Source: Streptacidiphilus albus JL83
GTDB lineage: Bacteria > Actinomycetota > Actinomycetes > Streptomycetales > Streptomycetaceae
DNA: 64,000 bases
Assembly: GCF_000744705.1 (NCBI RefSeq)
Contig: NZ_JQML01000001.1
Span: 4,288,017 to 4,352,016 of the forward strand
Direction: 5' to 3'
Part shown: positions 35,780-43,583 of the stretch, one piece after another
Position numbering within the stretch: the first letter of the stretch is position 1
How the letters are laid out: each line of letters begins with the position of its first letter
The notes under the pieces: model-generated
The model's database searches: none
Told to the model about the DNA's origin: nothing
The model's input: the letters and a program-made list of their open reading frames with translations, nothing else
Position numbers and translations under genes: made by a program

Positions 35780-37756
35780 ATGGGATCGACGTCCCGTAGA
35801 GCACGCAGCCGCCGTGGACCACGCCCCGATCGCCGTACCCTGCTGGCGATCGCCGTAGGCACCGGGCTGGTGCTGGCCGCCACGCCGGTGATGAGCGCCG
35901 AGGCCGCGACCGCCGGTCAGCTCCGGGTGGACCAGGTCGGCTACGGCACCAACGACACCAAGATCGCCTATCTGATGACCAGCGCCTCGGTCTCCGGCGA
36001 GGGCTACAAGGTGGTCAACTCCGCCGGGACGGCGGTAGCCAGCGGCACGGTCAGCACCAGCAGCCGGGGCTCCTGGAACTCGGCCTACCCGGACGTGTAC
36101 CCGATCGACTTCTCCTCGGTGACCGCGGCCGGCACCTACCACCTCGTCACCACCGGGTCGATCGGCCTCAGCTCCGACACCTTCCAGATCGAGAGCCCGG
36201 CCACCCTCTACACCGGCCTGGTCAACAGCGGCGTGACCTTCTTCCAGAACCAGCGCGACGGCGCGGACGTCATCGCCGGCACCCTCAGCCGCAAGCCCGC
36301 CCACCTCAACGACGAGAACGCGACGGTCTACCAGACCCCGGCCTTCATCGCCAACAGCGACGGCGGCACCGGCGACCAGTTCAACGGCAGTCTGAAGCCG
36401 ATCTCCGGCGCGGCCAAGGCCAATGTCGAGGGCGGCTGGTTCGACGCCGGGGACTACCTGAAGTTCACCTTCACCGCCTCCTACGCCGACGACCTGCTCT
36501 ACTCGGCCGCCCGCGCCCTGGGCGCCGACGCCCCGGCCTCGCTGACCGCCGAGGCGCAGTACGGCACCACCTGGCTGAACAAGATGTGGAACCCCGCCAC
36601 CAAGACCCTGTTCCTCCAGGTCGGCGTCGGCGCCGGCAACGAGTCCACCACCTACGGCGACCACGACGTCTGGCGGCTCCCCCAGGCCGACGACACCGAC
36701 TCCGCCTCGACCGACATCTACATCAAGAACCGCCCGGTCTTCGAGGCCGCCGCCCCCGGCGCCAAGATCGACCCGGACGTGGTCGGCCGGGTCGCCGCCG
36801 CCTTCGCCTTCGCCGCCCAGGCGGACAAGGCAGCGGGCAACACCAGCGGCGCGACCACCGAACTGGCGGACGCCACCTCGCTCTACGCGATGGCCAACAC
36901 CAGCCCGAGCGGCACCCTGGAGAGCGCCGACCCCGCGGCCTACTACCCCGAGTCGATCTGGCACGACGCCATGGAGCTCGGCGCCACCGAGATCGCGCTC
37001 GCTCAGCAGGACCTCGGCGACGCCTCCTCGGTCTACACCCCGTACCTGACCCAGGCCGCCACCTGGGCCAAGGACTACATCGCCGGCGACTCCGGCCAGG
37101 ACACGCTCAACCTCTACGACGTCAGCGCCATCGCCCACGGCGACCTGGTCACCGCGATCGCCAAGGCCGGCAGCCCGTCCGGCCTGGCCGTCAGCTCGGC
37201 CACGCTGATCGCCAACCTCAAGTCCCAGCTCTCCGGCGCGGTCAGCACGGCCGGGAAGGACATCTTCCACGAGGGCGGTGACTACACCAACTTCGACGTC
37301 GACTCGCACACCTTCGGCTTCATCTCCACCGAGGCCATCTACCAGAAGGCCAGCGGCGACAAGGAGTATGCGGCCTTCGCCAACGAGCAGCGGGACTGGC
37401 TGCTCGGCGACAACGCCTGGGGCACCAGCTTCATGGTCGGCGAGGGCACCACCTTCCCCGACTGCATGGGCTCGCAGATCCCCAACATCCTCGGCAACGC
37501 CAAGGGCACCGGCCCGATCGACACCGGCGCGGTGGTCAACGGCCCGAACGACCCCTCCAACTTCACCAGCAGCAACCTCGGCGACCTGATGACCGGCATG
37601 AAGAAGTGCGAGAACGACTCCTTCACCGCCTTCACCGGCCACGGCGGCGAGTACATCGACGACGTCCGCTCCTGGGCCAGCAGCGAGCCCGCGCTCGACA
37701 TGAGCGGCAGCGCGGTCCTGGCCGGCGCGCTCCAGTCCGCGCTCAACGGCGGCTGA
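35780..37756 (+). CDS. Secreted glycoside hydrolase family 9 endoglucanase
   Basis: The 658-residue precursor starts with an export signal containing twin Arg (RPDRRTLLAIAVG), cleaved near residue 43. An N-terminal Ig-like CelD_N domain (LRVDQVGYG... to about residue 137) precedes a GH9 catalytic domain. The nucleophile-activating aspartates are in GGWFDAGDYLKF (Asp222, Asp225), and the acid Glu is in GHGGEYIDDVRSW-ASSEPALDMSG near the C-terminus. The middle HTFGF segment and the YNLYDVSA region also fit. No cellulose-binding module follows. It cuts beta-1,4-glucans such as cellulose or mixed-linkage glucans outside the cell. The start follows AAGGAGCC. Confidence 0.93.
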   Translation: MGSTSRRARSRRGPRPDRRTLLAIAVGTGLVLAATPVMSAEAATAGQLRVDQVGYGTNDTKIAYLMTSASVSGEGYKVVNSAGTAVASGTVSTSSRGSWNSAYPDVYPIDFSSVTAAGTYHLVTTGSIGLSSDTFQIESPATLYTGLVNSGVTFFQNQRDGADVIAGTLSRKPAHLNDENATVYQTPAFIANSDGGTGDQFNGSLKPISGAAKANVEGGWFDAGDYLKFTFTASYADDLLYSAARALGADAPASLTAEAQYGTTWLNKMWNPATKTLFLQVGVGAGNESTTYGDHDVWRLPQADDTDSASTDIYIKNRPVFEAAAPGAKIDPDVVGRVAAAFAFAAQADKAAGNTSGATTELADATSLYAMANTSPSGTLESADPAAYYPESIWHDAMELGATEIALAQQDLGDASSVYTPYLTQAATWAKDYIAGDSGQDTLNLYDVSAIAHGDLVTAIAKAGSPSGLAVSSATLIANLKSQLSGAVSTAGKDIFHEGGDYTNFDVDSHTFGFISTEAIYQKASGDKEYAAFANEQRDWLLGDNAWGTSFMVGEGTTFPDCMGSQIPNILGNAKGTGPIDTGAVVNGPNDPSNFTSSNLGDLMTGMKKCENDSFTAFTGHGGEYIDDVRSWASSEPALDMSGSAVLAGALQSALNGG

Positions 37757-37770
37757 GCCACCCGACAGCA

Positions 37771-37805
37771 GCGGGCCCTGGCCGACACCGTCGGTCAGGG
37801 CCCGC
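37771..37805. terminator. Hairpin after the GH9 gene
   Basis: A 15-bp stem with one G-T pair (37771-37785 with 37791-37805) and a 5-base loop lies between the convergent GH9 and HdeD genes. Confidence 0.75.
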
Positions 37806-37817
37806 TCGTCGATGTGC

Positions 37818-38390
37818 TCAGGGCGTGACCCGGCTCCGCAGTCGGAACGCACTGACGATCTCGAAGACGCCCAGCGCGATCAGCCACCACCCGGCCAGCA
37901 CGGCCAGCACCACCACGCTGGTCACCGGCGAGGCCACCAGCACCATGCCGCCGAGCACGCTCACCACGCCCAGGAAGACCACCCATCCCCGGCCCGGCAG
38001 GGCGGGCGCGGTGATCGCGGCGGAGAGCTCGGCGAAGCCCCGGAACATCCAGCCGATGCCGATCCACAGCCCCAGCAGCACCACGGACTGCTCCGCGCTG
38101 CGGAAGCACAGCAGCCCGAAGACGATCGAGAGCACGCCGCTGGCCAGCATCAGCACCCGGGCCCCGCCGCTGAAACGGTGCCCGAAGCCCTGGGCGAACT
38201 GCATGATCCCGCTGATCAGCAGGTAGACGCCGAACATCACGGCGACCACGACCACGGTCTTGTGCGGCCACAGCAACGCGATGACCCCCACCGCCACCGA
38301 GGCGATGCCGAGCACCAGCGCCACCGGCCAGGCCGCCTTGGCCAGACCCTCCTCCCAGGGGGTCCGACCGGATGGGAAGGAATCGACCAT
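37818..38390 (-). CDS. HdeD/DUF308-family membrane protein
   Basis: The 190-residue protein has six hydrophobic segments arranged as three pairs, with the DUF308 pattern PVALVLGIASVAVGVIALLW, VYLLISGIMQFAQGF and VLGGMVLVASPVTS. HdeD is an acid-resistance membrane protein in E. coli; the role in actinomycetes is unknown. The ATG at 38390 follows AGAGGAG. It stands alone between a convergent GH9 gene and a same-strand LysR gene. Confidence 0.9.
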   Translation of the reverse strand: MVDSFPSGRTPWEEGLAKAAWPVALVLGIASVAVGVIALLWPHKTVVVVAVMFGVYLLISGIMQFAQGFGHRFSGGARVLMLASGVLSIVFGLLCFRSAEQSVVLLGLWIGIGWMFRGFAELSAAITAPALPGRGWVVFLGVVSVLGGMVLVASPVTSVVVLAVLAGWWLIALGVFEIVSAFRLRSRVTP

Positions 38391-38434
38391 GACGGCTCCT
38401 CTGTCCGGGTCCATGCTCCTTTTCACCGTTTATG

Positions 38435-39403
38435 TCATGGAACATCACCTTCGGCCAGCGGAGCGGCGGCCGCCGCCCTGGTGAGCCGGAGCAGCTGGCG
38501 GGCGGAGGCCGGCAGCTCGGCGTCGGCCCGCCAGACCGCCCGCAGCACCCGGGTCAGCTCCAGTTCCTCCGCCACCGGGACCTCCACCAGCCGTCCGGCC
38601 GCCAGGTCGTCCCGCACCGCGAGGTAGGAGAGCACCGCCGGGGCGGCGCCCTGGGCGGCGGCGCTGCGCAGCGGCGAGGTCGCGCCGAGCTCCAGCACCG
38701 GCACGGACGGGCCGTTCCAGGGGCGGAGCGCGTGCTCCAGGGTCTCCCGGGTGCCGGAGCCGGCCTCGCGGAGCAGCAGCGGGGTGTCGGCCAGCTCCGC
38801 CCCGCCCAGCGGCGCCCGCCGCCGGGTCCACGGATGGAAGGGCGCGGTGACCACGGCCAGCCGGTCCCGGCCCACGGCCAGCGACCGCAGGTCCTGGGGG
38901 ACGAACGGGCCCTCGATGAACCCCAGGTCGACCTCGCCGTGCCGGAGCGCCTCGATGACCTGGTAGCTGTTGGTCACCCGCAGTCCGACATGCACCCCGG
39001 GCTCGACCTGGCGCAGCGTCACCAGCCATCCGGGAAGCAGGTGTTCGGCCAGGGTCAGGCTGGCGGCGACGCGCAGGTGGTCCTGCTGCTGGGCCTGCAG
39101 CGCGGCCAGCCCCTCGGCCAGCTCCTGGGCCTGGGCCAGCACCGCCCGCGCCCAGTCGGTGACCACCAGGCCGGCCGGGGTGAGCCGGGAGCCCCGGGTG
39201 GAGCGCTCCAGCAGCTGGAGCCGCAGCCGGCGCTCCAGGGTGCGGATCCGGGCGCTGGCGGCGGGCTGGGTGACGGCCAGCCGGGCGGCGGCCCGGCCGA
39301 TGCTGCCGGTCTCGGCGATGGCCACCAGCAGTTCGAGGGAGTGGAGGTCCGGGAGGCGGCGGGAGGCGGGGAGCGAACGGGACTCACCGGACACATCAGT
39401 CAT
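38435..39403 (-). CDS. LysR-family transcriptional regulator
   Basis: This 322-residue regulator has an N-terminal helix-turn-helix (LLVAIAETGSIGRAAARLAV-TQPAASARIRTLERRL, about 24-60) and a type 2 periplasmic-binding-like effector domain. It is divergent from a YeiH-type transporter gene, which is the usual place for regulators of that family. The ATG at 39403 has TAGAGT 6 bases upstream and no Shine-Dalgarno box. An inverted repeat overlaps its start codon. Confidence 0.92.
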   Translation of the reverse strand: MTDVSGESRSLPASRRLPDLHSLELLVAIAETGSIGRAAARLAVTQPAASARIRTLERRLRLQLLERSTRGSRLTPAGLVVTDWARAVLAQAQELAEGLAALQAQQQDHLRVAASLTLAEHLLPGWLVTLRQVEPGVHVGLRVTNSYQVIEALRHGEVDLGFIEGPFVPQDLRSLAVGRDRLAVVTAPFHPWTRRRAPLGGAELADTPLLLREAGSGTRETLEHALRPWNGPSVPVLELGATSPLRSAAAQGAAPAVLSYLAVRDDLAAGRLVEVPVAEELELTRVLRAVWRADAELPASARQLLRLTRAAAAAPLAEGDVP

Positions 39404-39417
39404 AGGGAAACTCTATG
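39401..39417. promoter_or_regulatory. LysR-type inverted repeat CATAG-N7-CTATG
   Basis: CATAG at 39401-39405 and CTATG at 39413-39417 form a T-N11-A-type site that spans the lysR start codon and its -10 element. This fits autorepression and possibly control of the divergent yeiH gene 58 bases away. Confidence 0.5.
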
Positions 39418-39474
39418 GCGTGGGTGCGAAGCCTGGTCTAGCGGAGCTTGTGCGCCCGACGGAGGGTGGTGACC

Positions 39475-40551
39475 ATGACCATGACTCCGCCCCGGCCGGT
39501 CCTCCGGCAGCCTCCGGCGAGCAGCCCGGCGAGGCAGCCGCAGCCGCAGCGCAGCCGGGCCGCCGTCGCGGCCGCCCGGACGCTGCTGCCCGGTCTGGCC
39601 GCCACGGCGGCGGCGGTGGTGGTGGCCTGGTTCGTGCACCGCGCGGTGCCCGAGGTCGCCCCGCTGACGGCGGCGGTGGTGCTGGGCGTGGTCGTCGGCA
39701 ACCTGCGGCTCCTGCCCGCCTCGACCAAGCCGGGACTGGGCTTCTCGGCCAAGCGGGTGATGCGGCTGGCGATCGCGCTGCTCGGGGTGAAGCTGGCGCT
39801 CAGCCAGGTGCTCGGGCTCGGCTGGCAGACCCTGGTGGTGGTGCTGGTCGTGGTCGGGGCCACCTTCTTCGGCACCCAGTGGCTGGGCCGGCGGATGGGG
39901 CTGCCGGGCGACCAGCCGCTGCTGATCGCGACCGGCTTCTCCATCTGCGGCGCCTCCGCCGTGGCGGCGATGAACGGCGTCACCGACAGCGACGAGGAGG
40001 ACGTGGTCACCGCCGTCGCGCTGGTCACCCTCTGCGGCAGCCTCGCCATCGCCGTGCTGCCGCTGCTGCACCACCCGCTGGGGCTCGACCCGCTGCAGTT
40101 CGGCCGCTGGGCCGGGGCCAGCGTCCACGACGTGGGCCAGGTCGTCGCGGTGGCCCAGACGGCGGGGCCGCTCGCGCTGACCCAGGCGGTCGTGGTCAAG
40201 CTGATGCGGGTGGCCCTGCTCGCCCCGCTGGTCACCGGCGTCGCCCTGGCCCGCCGCCGGCGCCGGGGCGCGGCCGCCGTCGGCGGCCGGCGGCCGGCCC
40301 CGGTGCCGCTGTTCCTGGTCGGCTTCCTCGGCTGCGCCGCGCTGCGCAGCACCGGCGTGGTCCCGGCCGGCCTGGCCGCGAACATCGGCACGGTGGACGA
40401 CCTGCTGATGGCCGCCGCCCTGTTCGCCCTCGGGATGACCGTGGACATCCGCAGCCTGGTCCGCACCGGGCGGAAGGCCCTGCTGCTGGGCCTCGCCTCC
40501 TGGGTGACCATCGCCGGCGTCTCGCTGGCCGGGGTCTGGCTGACCACCTGA
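39475..40551 (+). CDS. YeiH-family putative sulfate exporter
   Basis: The 358-residue membrane protein has about ten hydrophobic segments and the conserved UPF0324/YeiH features VVLGVVVGNL, LLGVKLALSQVL, GFSICGASAVAAM and ASVHDVGQVVAVA. The family is annotated as a putative sulfate exporter, with little direct evidence. A basic Gln/Pro-rich N-terminus of about 30 residues precedes the first segment. The ATG at 39475 follows GGAGGG by 8 bases; another ATG lies two codons on. It is divergent from its presumed LysR regulator. Confidence 0.9.
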   Translation: MTMTPPRPVLRQPPASSPARQPQPQRSRAAVAAARTLLPGLAATAAAVVVAWFVHRAVPEVAPLTAAVVLGVVVGNLRLLPASTKPGLGFSAKRVMRLAIALLGVKLALSQVLGLGWQTLVVVLVVVGATFFGTQWLGRRMGLPGDQPLLIATGFSICGASAVAAMNGVTDSDEEDVVTAVALVTLCGSLAIAVLPLLHHPLGLDPLQFGRWAGASVHDVGQVVAVAQTAGPLALTQAVVVKLMRVALLAPLVTGVALARRRRRGAAAVGGRRPAPVPLFLVGFLGCAALRSTGVVPAGLAANIGTVDDLLMAAALFALGMTVDIRSLVRTGRKALLLGLASWVTIAGVSLAGVWLTT

Positions 40552-40629
40552 GCCCGGCCCCTGAACCGACCGCGCGGGCCGTCGCCGTCCGTTCGGACCG
40601 CGACGGACCCGACGTCCCGGCAGGGACGG

Positions 40630-40951
40630 GTCCGGTCGAGCGGCCACCGGCGGCGGAGGGCCACCGTCGCCGCGGCGAAGGCCGCGACCACCGCCGCCAG
40701 CGCCGGGTAGGCCACCACCGGCAGCGGGGCCAGGCCCAGCACCGGGGCCAGCGGGGACGCCGGGAGCAGCAGTCCGAGCGCGGCCAGCACGGCCACCGCG
40801 GCGCCGACCGGCCGGCCCGGCCGCCCGCCCCCGCCCCCGTGCGCAGCAGGTACAGCGCCACCGCCTGGGTGAGCAGGTTCTCCGCGAACCACCCGCTGTG
40901 GAACAGCACCTGGGTGTGCGGACCGGCGTCGTGCCCGGCCAGCAGCCGCAT
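40630..40951 (-). pseudogene. C-terminal fragment of an MgtA-type Mg2+ P-type ATPase, frameshifted
   Basis: Two minus-strand frames together rebuild the end of MgtA. One carries AGPHTQVLFHSGWFAENLLT and LYLLRT; the other carries LLLPASPLAPVLGLAPLPV and ends RRRWPLDR. They match the last three membrane helices of type IIIB magnesium ATPases. The frame changes in a C-rich run near 40820-40840, where an indel (or sequencing slip) is likely. The N-terminal 800 or so residues, including the DKTGT site, are absent. An ATG shares a base with the ArsR stop (TGATG), so a short fusion product could still be translated. Confidence 0.75.
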
Positions 40952-41271
40952 CAGCAGGAAGGCGGCGCGTCCGAGAACTGAGCGAGCATCAGCCGGACGG
41001 CGCTGACCACGTGCGGGTCGTCCACCAGGTACACCCGGTGCCGGCCCTCGCGCCTGGAGCGCACCAGTCCGGCCAGCTTCAGCTTGGCGAGGTGCTGGCT
41101 GACAGCCTGGATCGAGCCGCCGACCCGGTCGGCGAGCGAGCCGACGTCGGACTCCCCCTGCGCCAGCGCCCAGATGATGTGCAGCCGCACGGCCGAGCTG
41201 AGCAGCCCGAAGGACGCCGCCGCCTGCTGCAGTTCCTGCGGCGACGGATCCCTGTCCTCCGGAACAGGCAT
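40951..41271 (-). CDS. ArsR-family HTH regulator
   Basis: This 106-residue winged-helix protein has the ArsR core HIIWALAQGESDVGSLADRV, GSIQAVSQHLAKLKLAGLV and RREGRHRVYLVDDPHV. The ELCVCDL metal motif of ArsR/SmtB is absent, and only one terminal Cys is present, so metal sensing is uncertain. It precedes a magnesium ATPase remnant on the same strand, which suggests it once controlled that gene. The start at 41271 is an ATG with only a distant GGAAGG. Confidence 0.87.
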   Translation of the reverse strand: MPVPEDRDPSPQELQQAAASFGLLSSAVRLHIIWALAQGESDVGSLADRVGGSIQAVSQHLAKLKLAGLVRSRREGRHRVYLVDDPHVVSAVRLMLAQFSDAPPSC

Positions 41272-41494
41272 CGACGACCGAACCTTCCCCTGGGTTGTGC
41301 GCCCCCGGTGTCGCGGTGGCCTCGGCCAGCAGAATACGTTGTCCGGTTCCGCACCCCGAGTCCAGTGTCCCGGACCGACTCTCACCGCTGTCACCAGCAA
41401 TTCTCGCCTGCTGCTTGCGAGGATGTGCAACCATTTCTGCCACCGCCCCGATCGCCCGTACCACGGCGGCGGAGCAGAACCGGAGATGGGATCC

Positions 41495-42403
41495 ATGACA
41501 GGTATCGACCGAATACGGCTTCGCGACCGGCGCTCCTTCCTGTTGGGGGCTGCCGCCGGGGTCGCCGTGCCGCTGGTTGGCCTCGGGCTGTGGGAGGCGA
41601 CGTCCGGTTCGTCGCACCCGCACGCCTCCGGCGCCCCCTCGCCGGCGTCCGGCGCCACCGGCAGCGCCACCGCGCCGAGCGCGCCGCCGGGCGTCCCCAC
41701 CGCCTCCAGCGCCGCCTCGGCCCCGGCCCTGCCCGTCGCCGCCGGACCGGTCTCGCTGGACGACTGGATGCTGACGCTGCCGGTCGACAAGCACGGAAAC
41801 CTCAGCGGCAAGGCCAAGCAGCTCCAGCAGGCTGCGGTCACCGCGCCCTGGCTGGTGTCCAACAGCGACGGCAGCCTCAGCTTCTGGGCCCCGGCGGCCG
41901 GCGCCAGCACCTCCAACTCCGAGCACTCGCGGACCGAGTTGGTCTCCACCAAGGACTTCACCTTCGGCTCCGGGGTGCACACCCTGAGCGCGCTGGTGAG
42001 CGTCACCCAGGTGCCGACCTCCGACCCGGACATCTGCCTGGGCCAGGTCCACGGCGGGGGTGCGATCAAGTCCATCCCGTTCGTGATGCTGCACTGGCGC
42101 GACGGCAGCATCGTGGTGATCGTCAAGCAGGAGCTGCACGGCTCGCACTCGCAGAGCATCACCCTGCTCACCGGGGTACCGCTGAACACCAGGTTCGCGT
42201 TCTCGATCACCGACAACGGCGACGGCACGCTGGGGCTCGCGGCCTCCTGCAACGGCAGCACCCAGCGGGCCACGGCCCAGGTCGTGTCCGCGTTCATGGG
42301 CACCGACCAGCGCTTCCAGGTCGGCGACTACCAGCAGGCGGTGAGCAGCAGCTCCGCCACCGACGGCGGTCGGGCCACCTTCTACGCGATCAACCAGAGC
42401 TGA
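41495..42403 (+). CDS. Tat-exported polysaccharide lyase family 7 (alginate lyase-like)
   Basis: The 302-residue precursor has a Tat signal (RLRDRRSFLLGAAAGVAVP), a Ser/Ala/Pro linker to about residue 85, and a PL7 jelly-roll domain. The three PL7 motifs are present in variant form: SRTEL near residue 148, GQVHGG with Gln and His, and RFQVGDYQQ with the catalytic Tyr. QVH instead of QIH is seen in enzymes preferring particular uronate linkages. It should cleave alginate or a related polyuronate by beta-elimination outside the cell. An in-frame ATG at 41486 is an alternative start. Confidence 0.88.
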   Translation: MTGIDRIRLRDRRSFLLGAAAGVAVPLVGLGLWEATSGSSHPHASGAPSPASGATGSATAPSAPPGVPTASSAASAPALPVAAGPVSLDDWMLTLPVDKHGNLSGKAKQLQQAAVTAPWLVSNSDGSLSFWAPAAGASTSNSEHSRTELVSTKDFTFGSGVHTLSALVSVTQVPTSDPDICLGQVHGGGAIKSIPFVMLHWRDGSIVVIVKQELHGSHSQSITLLTGVPLNTRFAFSITDNGDGTLGLAASCNGSTQRATAQVVSAFMGTDQRFQVGDYQQAVSSSSATDGGRATFYAINQS

Positions 42404-42432
42404 GCCCGAGCGGCCCGCAACGACCGGCCGCA

Positions 42433-42458
42433 CCCACCGTCGTGCTCACGGCGGTGGG
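42433..42458. terminator. Weak hairpin between PL7 and PPOX genes
   Basis: CCCACCG at 42433-42439 pairs with CGGTGGG at 42452-42458 across a 12-base loop between two convergent genes. The stem is short. Confidence 0.4.
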
Positions 42459-42488
42459 CGTCCGGCCGAGCACCCGGCGGGCGAGGGC

Positions 42489-43130
42489 TCATCCCGGCGA
42501 GGACTCGGCCTCGGCCTGCTCAGCGGCCCGCCGGTCCCCGGCCGAGCCGAACCAGTCGCCGCCCTTGCGCCGCATGTCGTCGGTGCCCCAGGCCCGGTTC
42601 ACGGTCGGCACCCGGCTCATCCGGGGGATGTGCTTGGAGCAGTGGATGTAGGCCTCCTCCACCGTCACCTCGACCCAGACCTTGGCCCGGCGGCCGGGCA
42701 CCGAGTCGACCGGCAGTTCCGGGTGCAGTTCCCGCATCGCCTCGTCCAGGACCACCCGGGCGGTGCCGTTGACGTGCAGTCCGATCCGGTCCGCGCCGAA
42801 GTCCAGGAAGAGCAGGCCGATATGGGGGTTCTCCCGGCAGTTGCCCAGGCTGGCCATCACCCCGTTGCCCCGGTAGTCCGGGTAGGTGAGGGTGGACTCG
42901 CCGTACACCCGGACGAAGCCGGGTGGTCCGGCCCGGAACGAGCAGTCGCACTCCCCGTGGCTGTCCGCGGTGGCCACGAAGACCATCTCCTGTCTGGAGA
43001 CGAACTCCTGCATCCGGCCGTTGAGATGGTCCAGCACCTGGTCCCGGTAGAAGTTCCCGGCCCGGTCGGCGGTGCCGAGTTCCTCCTGCAACCGGTGTTC
43101 GCCGGCCGAGCCCACCGTCCGTTCGTCCAT
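42489..43130 (-). CDS. Pyridoxamine 5'-phosphate oxidase-like (split-barrel) protein
   Basis: The 213-residue protein has the split-barrel flavin-binding pattern FVATADSHGECDCSFRAGPP, YPDYRGNGVMASLGN and HIGLLFLDFGADRIGLHVNG. The family includes flavin oxidoreductases and heme-handling enzymes; the substrate is unclear. The NGVMASLGNCREN segment resembles PPOX proteins annotated as general stress or pyridoxamine oxidase-related. The ATG at 43130 follows GGAGG by 7 bases. It is divergent from the SpoIIE phosphatase gene. Confidence 0.87.
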   Translation of the reverse strand: MDERTVGSAGEHRLQEELGTADRAGNFYRDQVLDHLNGRMQEFVSRQEMVFVATADSHGECDCSFRAGPPGFVRVYGESTLTYPDYRGNGVMASLGNCRENPHIGLLFLDFGADRIGLHVNGTARVVLDEAMRELHPELPVDSVPGRRAKVWVEVTVEEAYIHCSKHIPRMSRVPTVNRAWGTDDMRRKGGDWFGSAGDRRAAEQAEAESSPG

Positions 43131-43583
43131 GCCACGTCCTCCCGCTCGGTTGCCGGACAGCGCTCCCGGCCCGCAGCCCCGCCCCGTTCCGGGGCCGACC
43201 GTATGCGAATGACCCCTTCCCCCGGGCCGTACCCGGCGCACCGCAGGCTCCGACACGGCGTCAATTGGCAATCTGCACGCCCCGTGGCGGCACGGATGGC
43301 CCCCGCTGCGGGCAGAGCCTGGGCATCTGGGCCTTGACCTGCAATTTTCGCACACCTGTACCATTTGTCGCACCCGGAACACCGGTGCCTCCGGAACCCG
43401 GGGCCACCCCCGGAGGGCGCATAGCGGACCAGGTGGTCACGACGGCCCAAGCGGCACGTTCGGGCATATTCCATCGCGAGAGCTAGATCACCGCTACCCT
43501 AGGTCACCAGCTCGACCGGGCGTCCCGGAGCGGACCGTTCCGGTGGACGGGCCGGTCCGCAGGACACCGGTGCCACGGGACCG
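43131..43583. other. Divergent promoter region of PPOX and SpoIIE genes
   Basis: About 450 bases without a supportable gene. It includes a less GC-rich stretch (43335-43375) and near 43480-43530 a pair GAGCT/AGCTC bracketing a TACCCT hexamer, which might be the phosphatase promoter. Short open frames on both strands have no recognisable domain. Confidence 0.45.
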
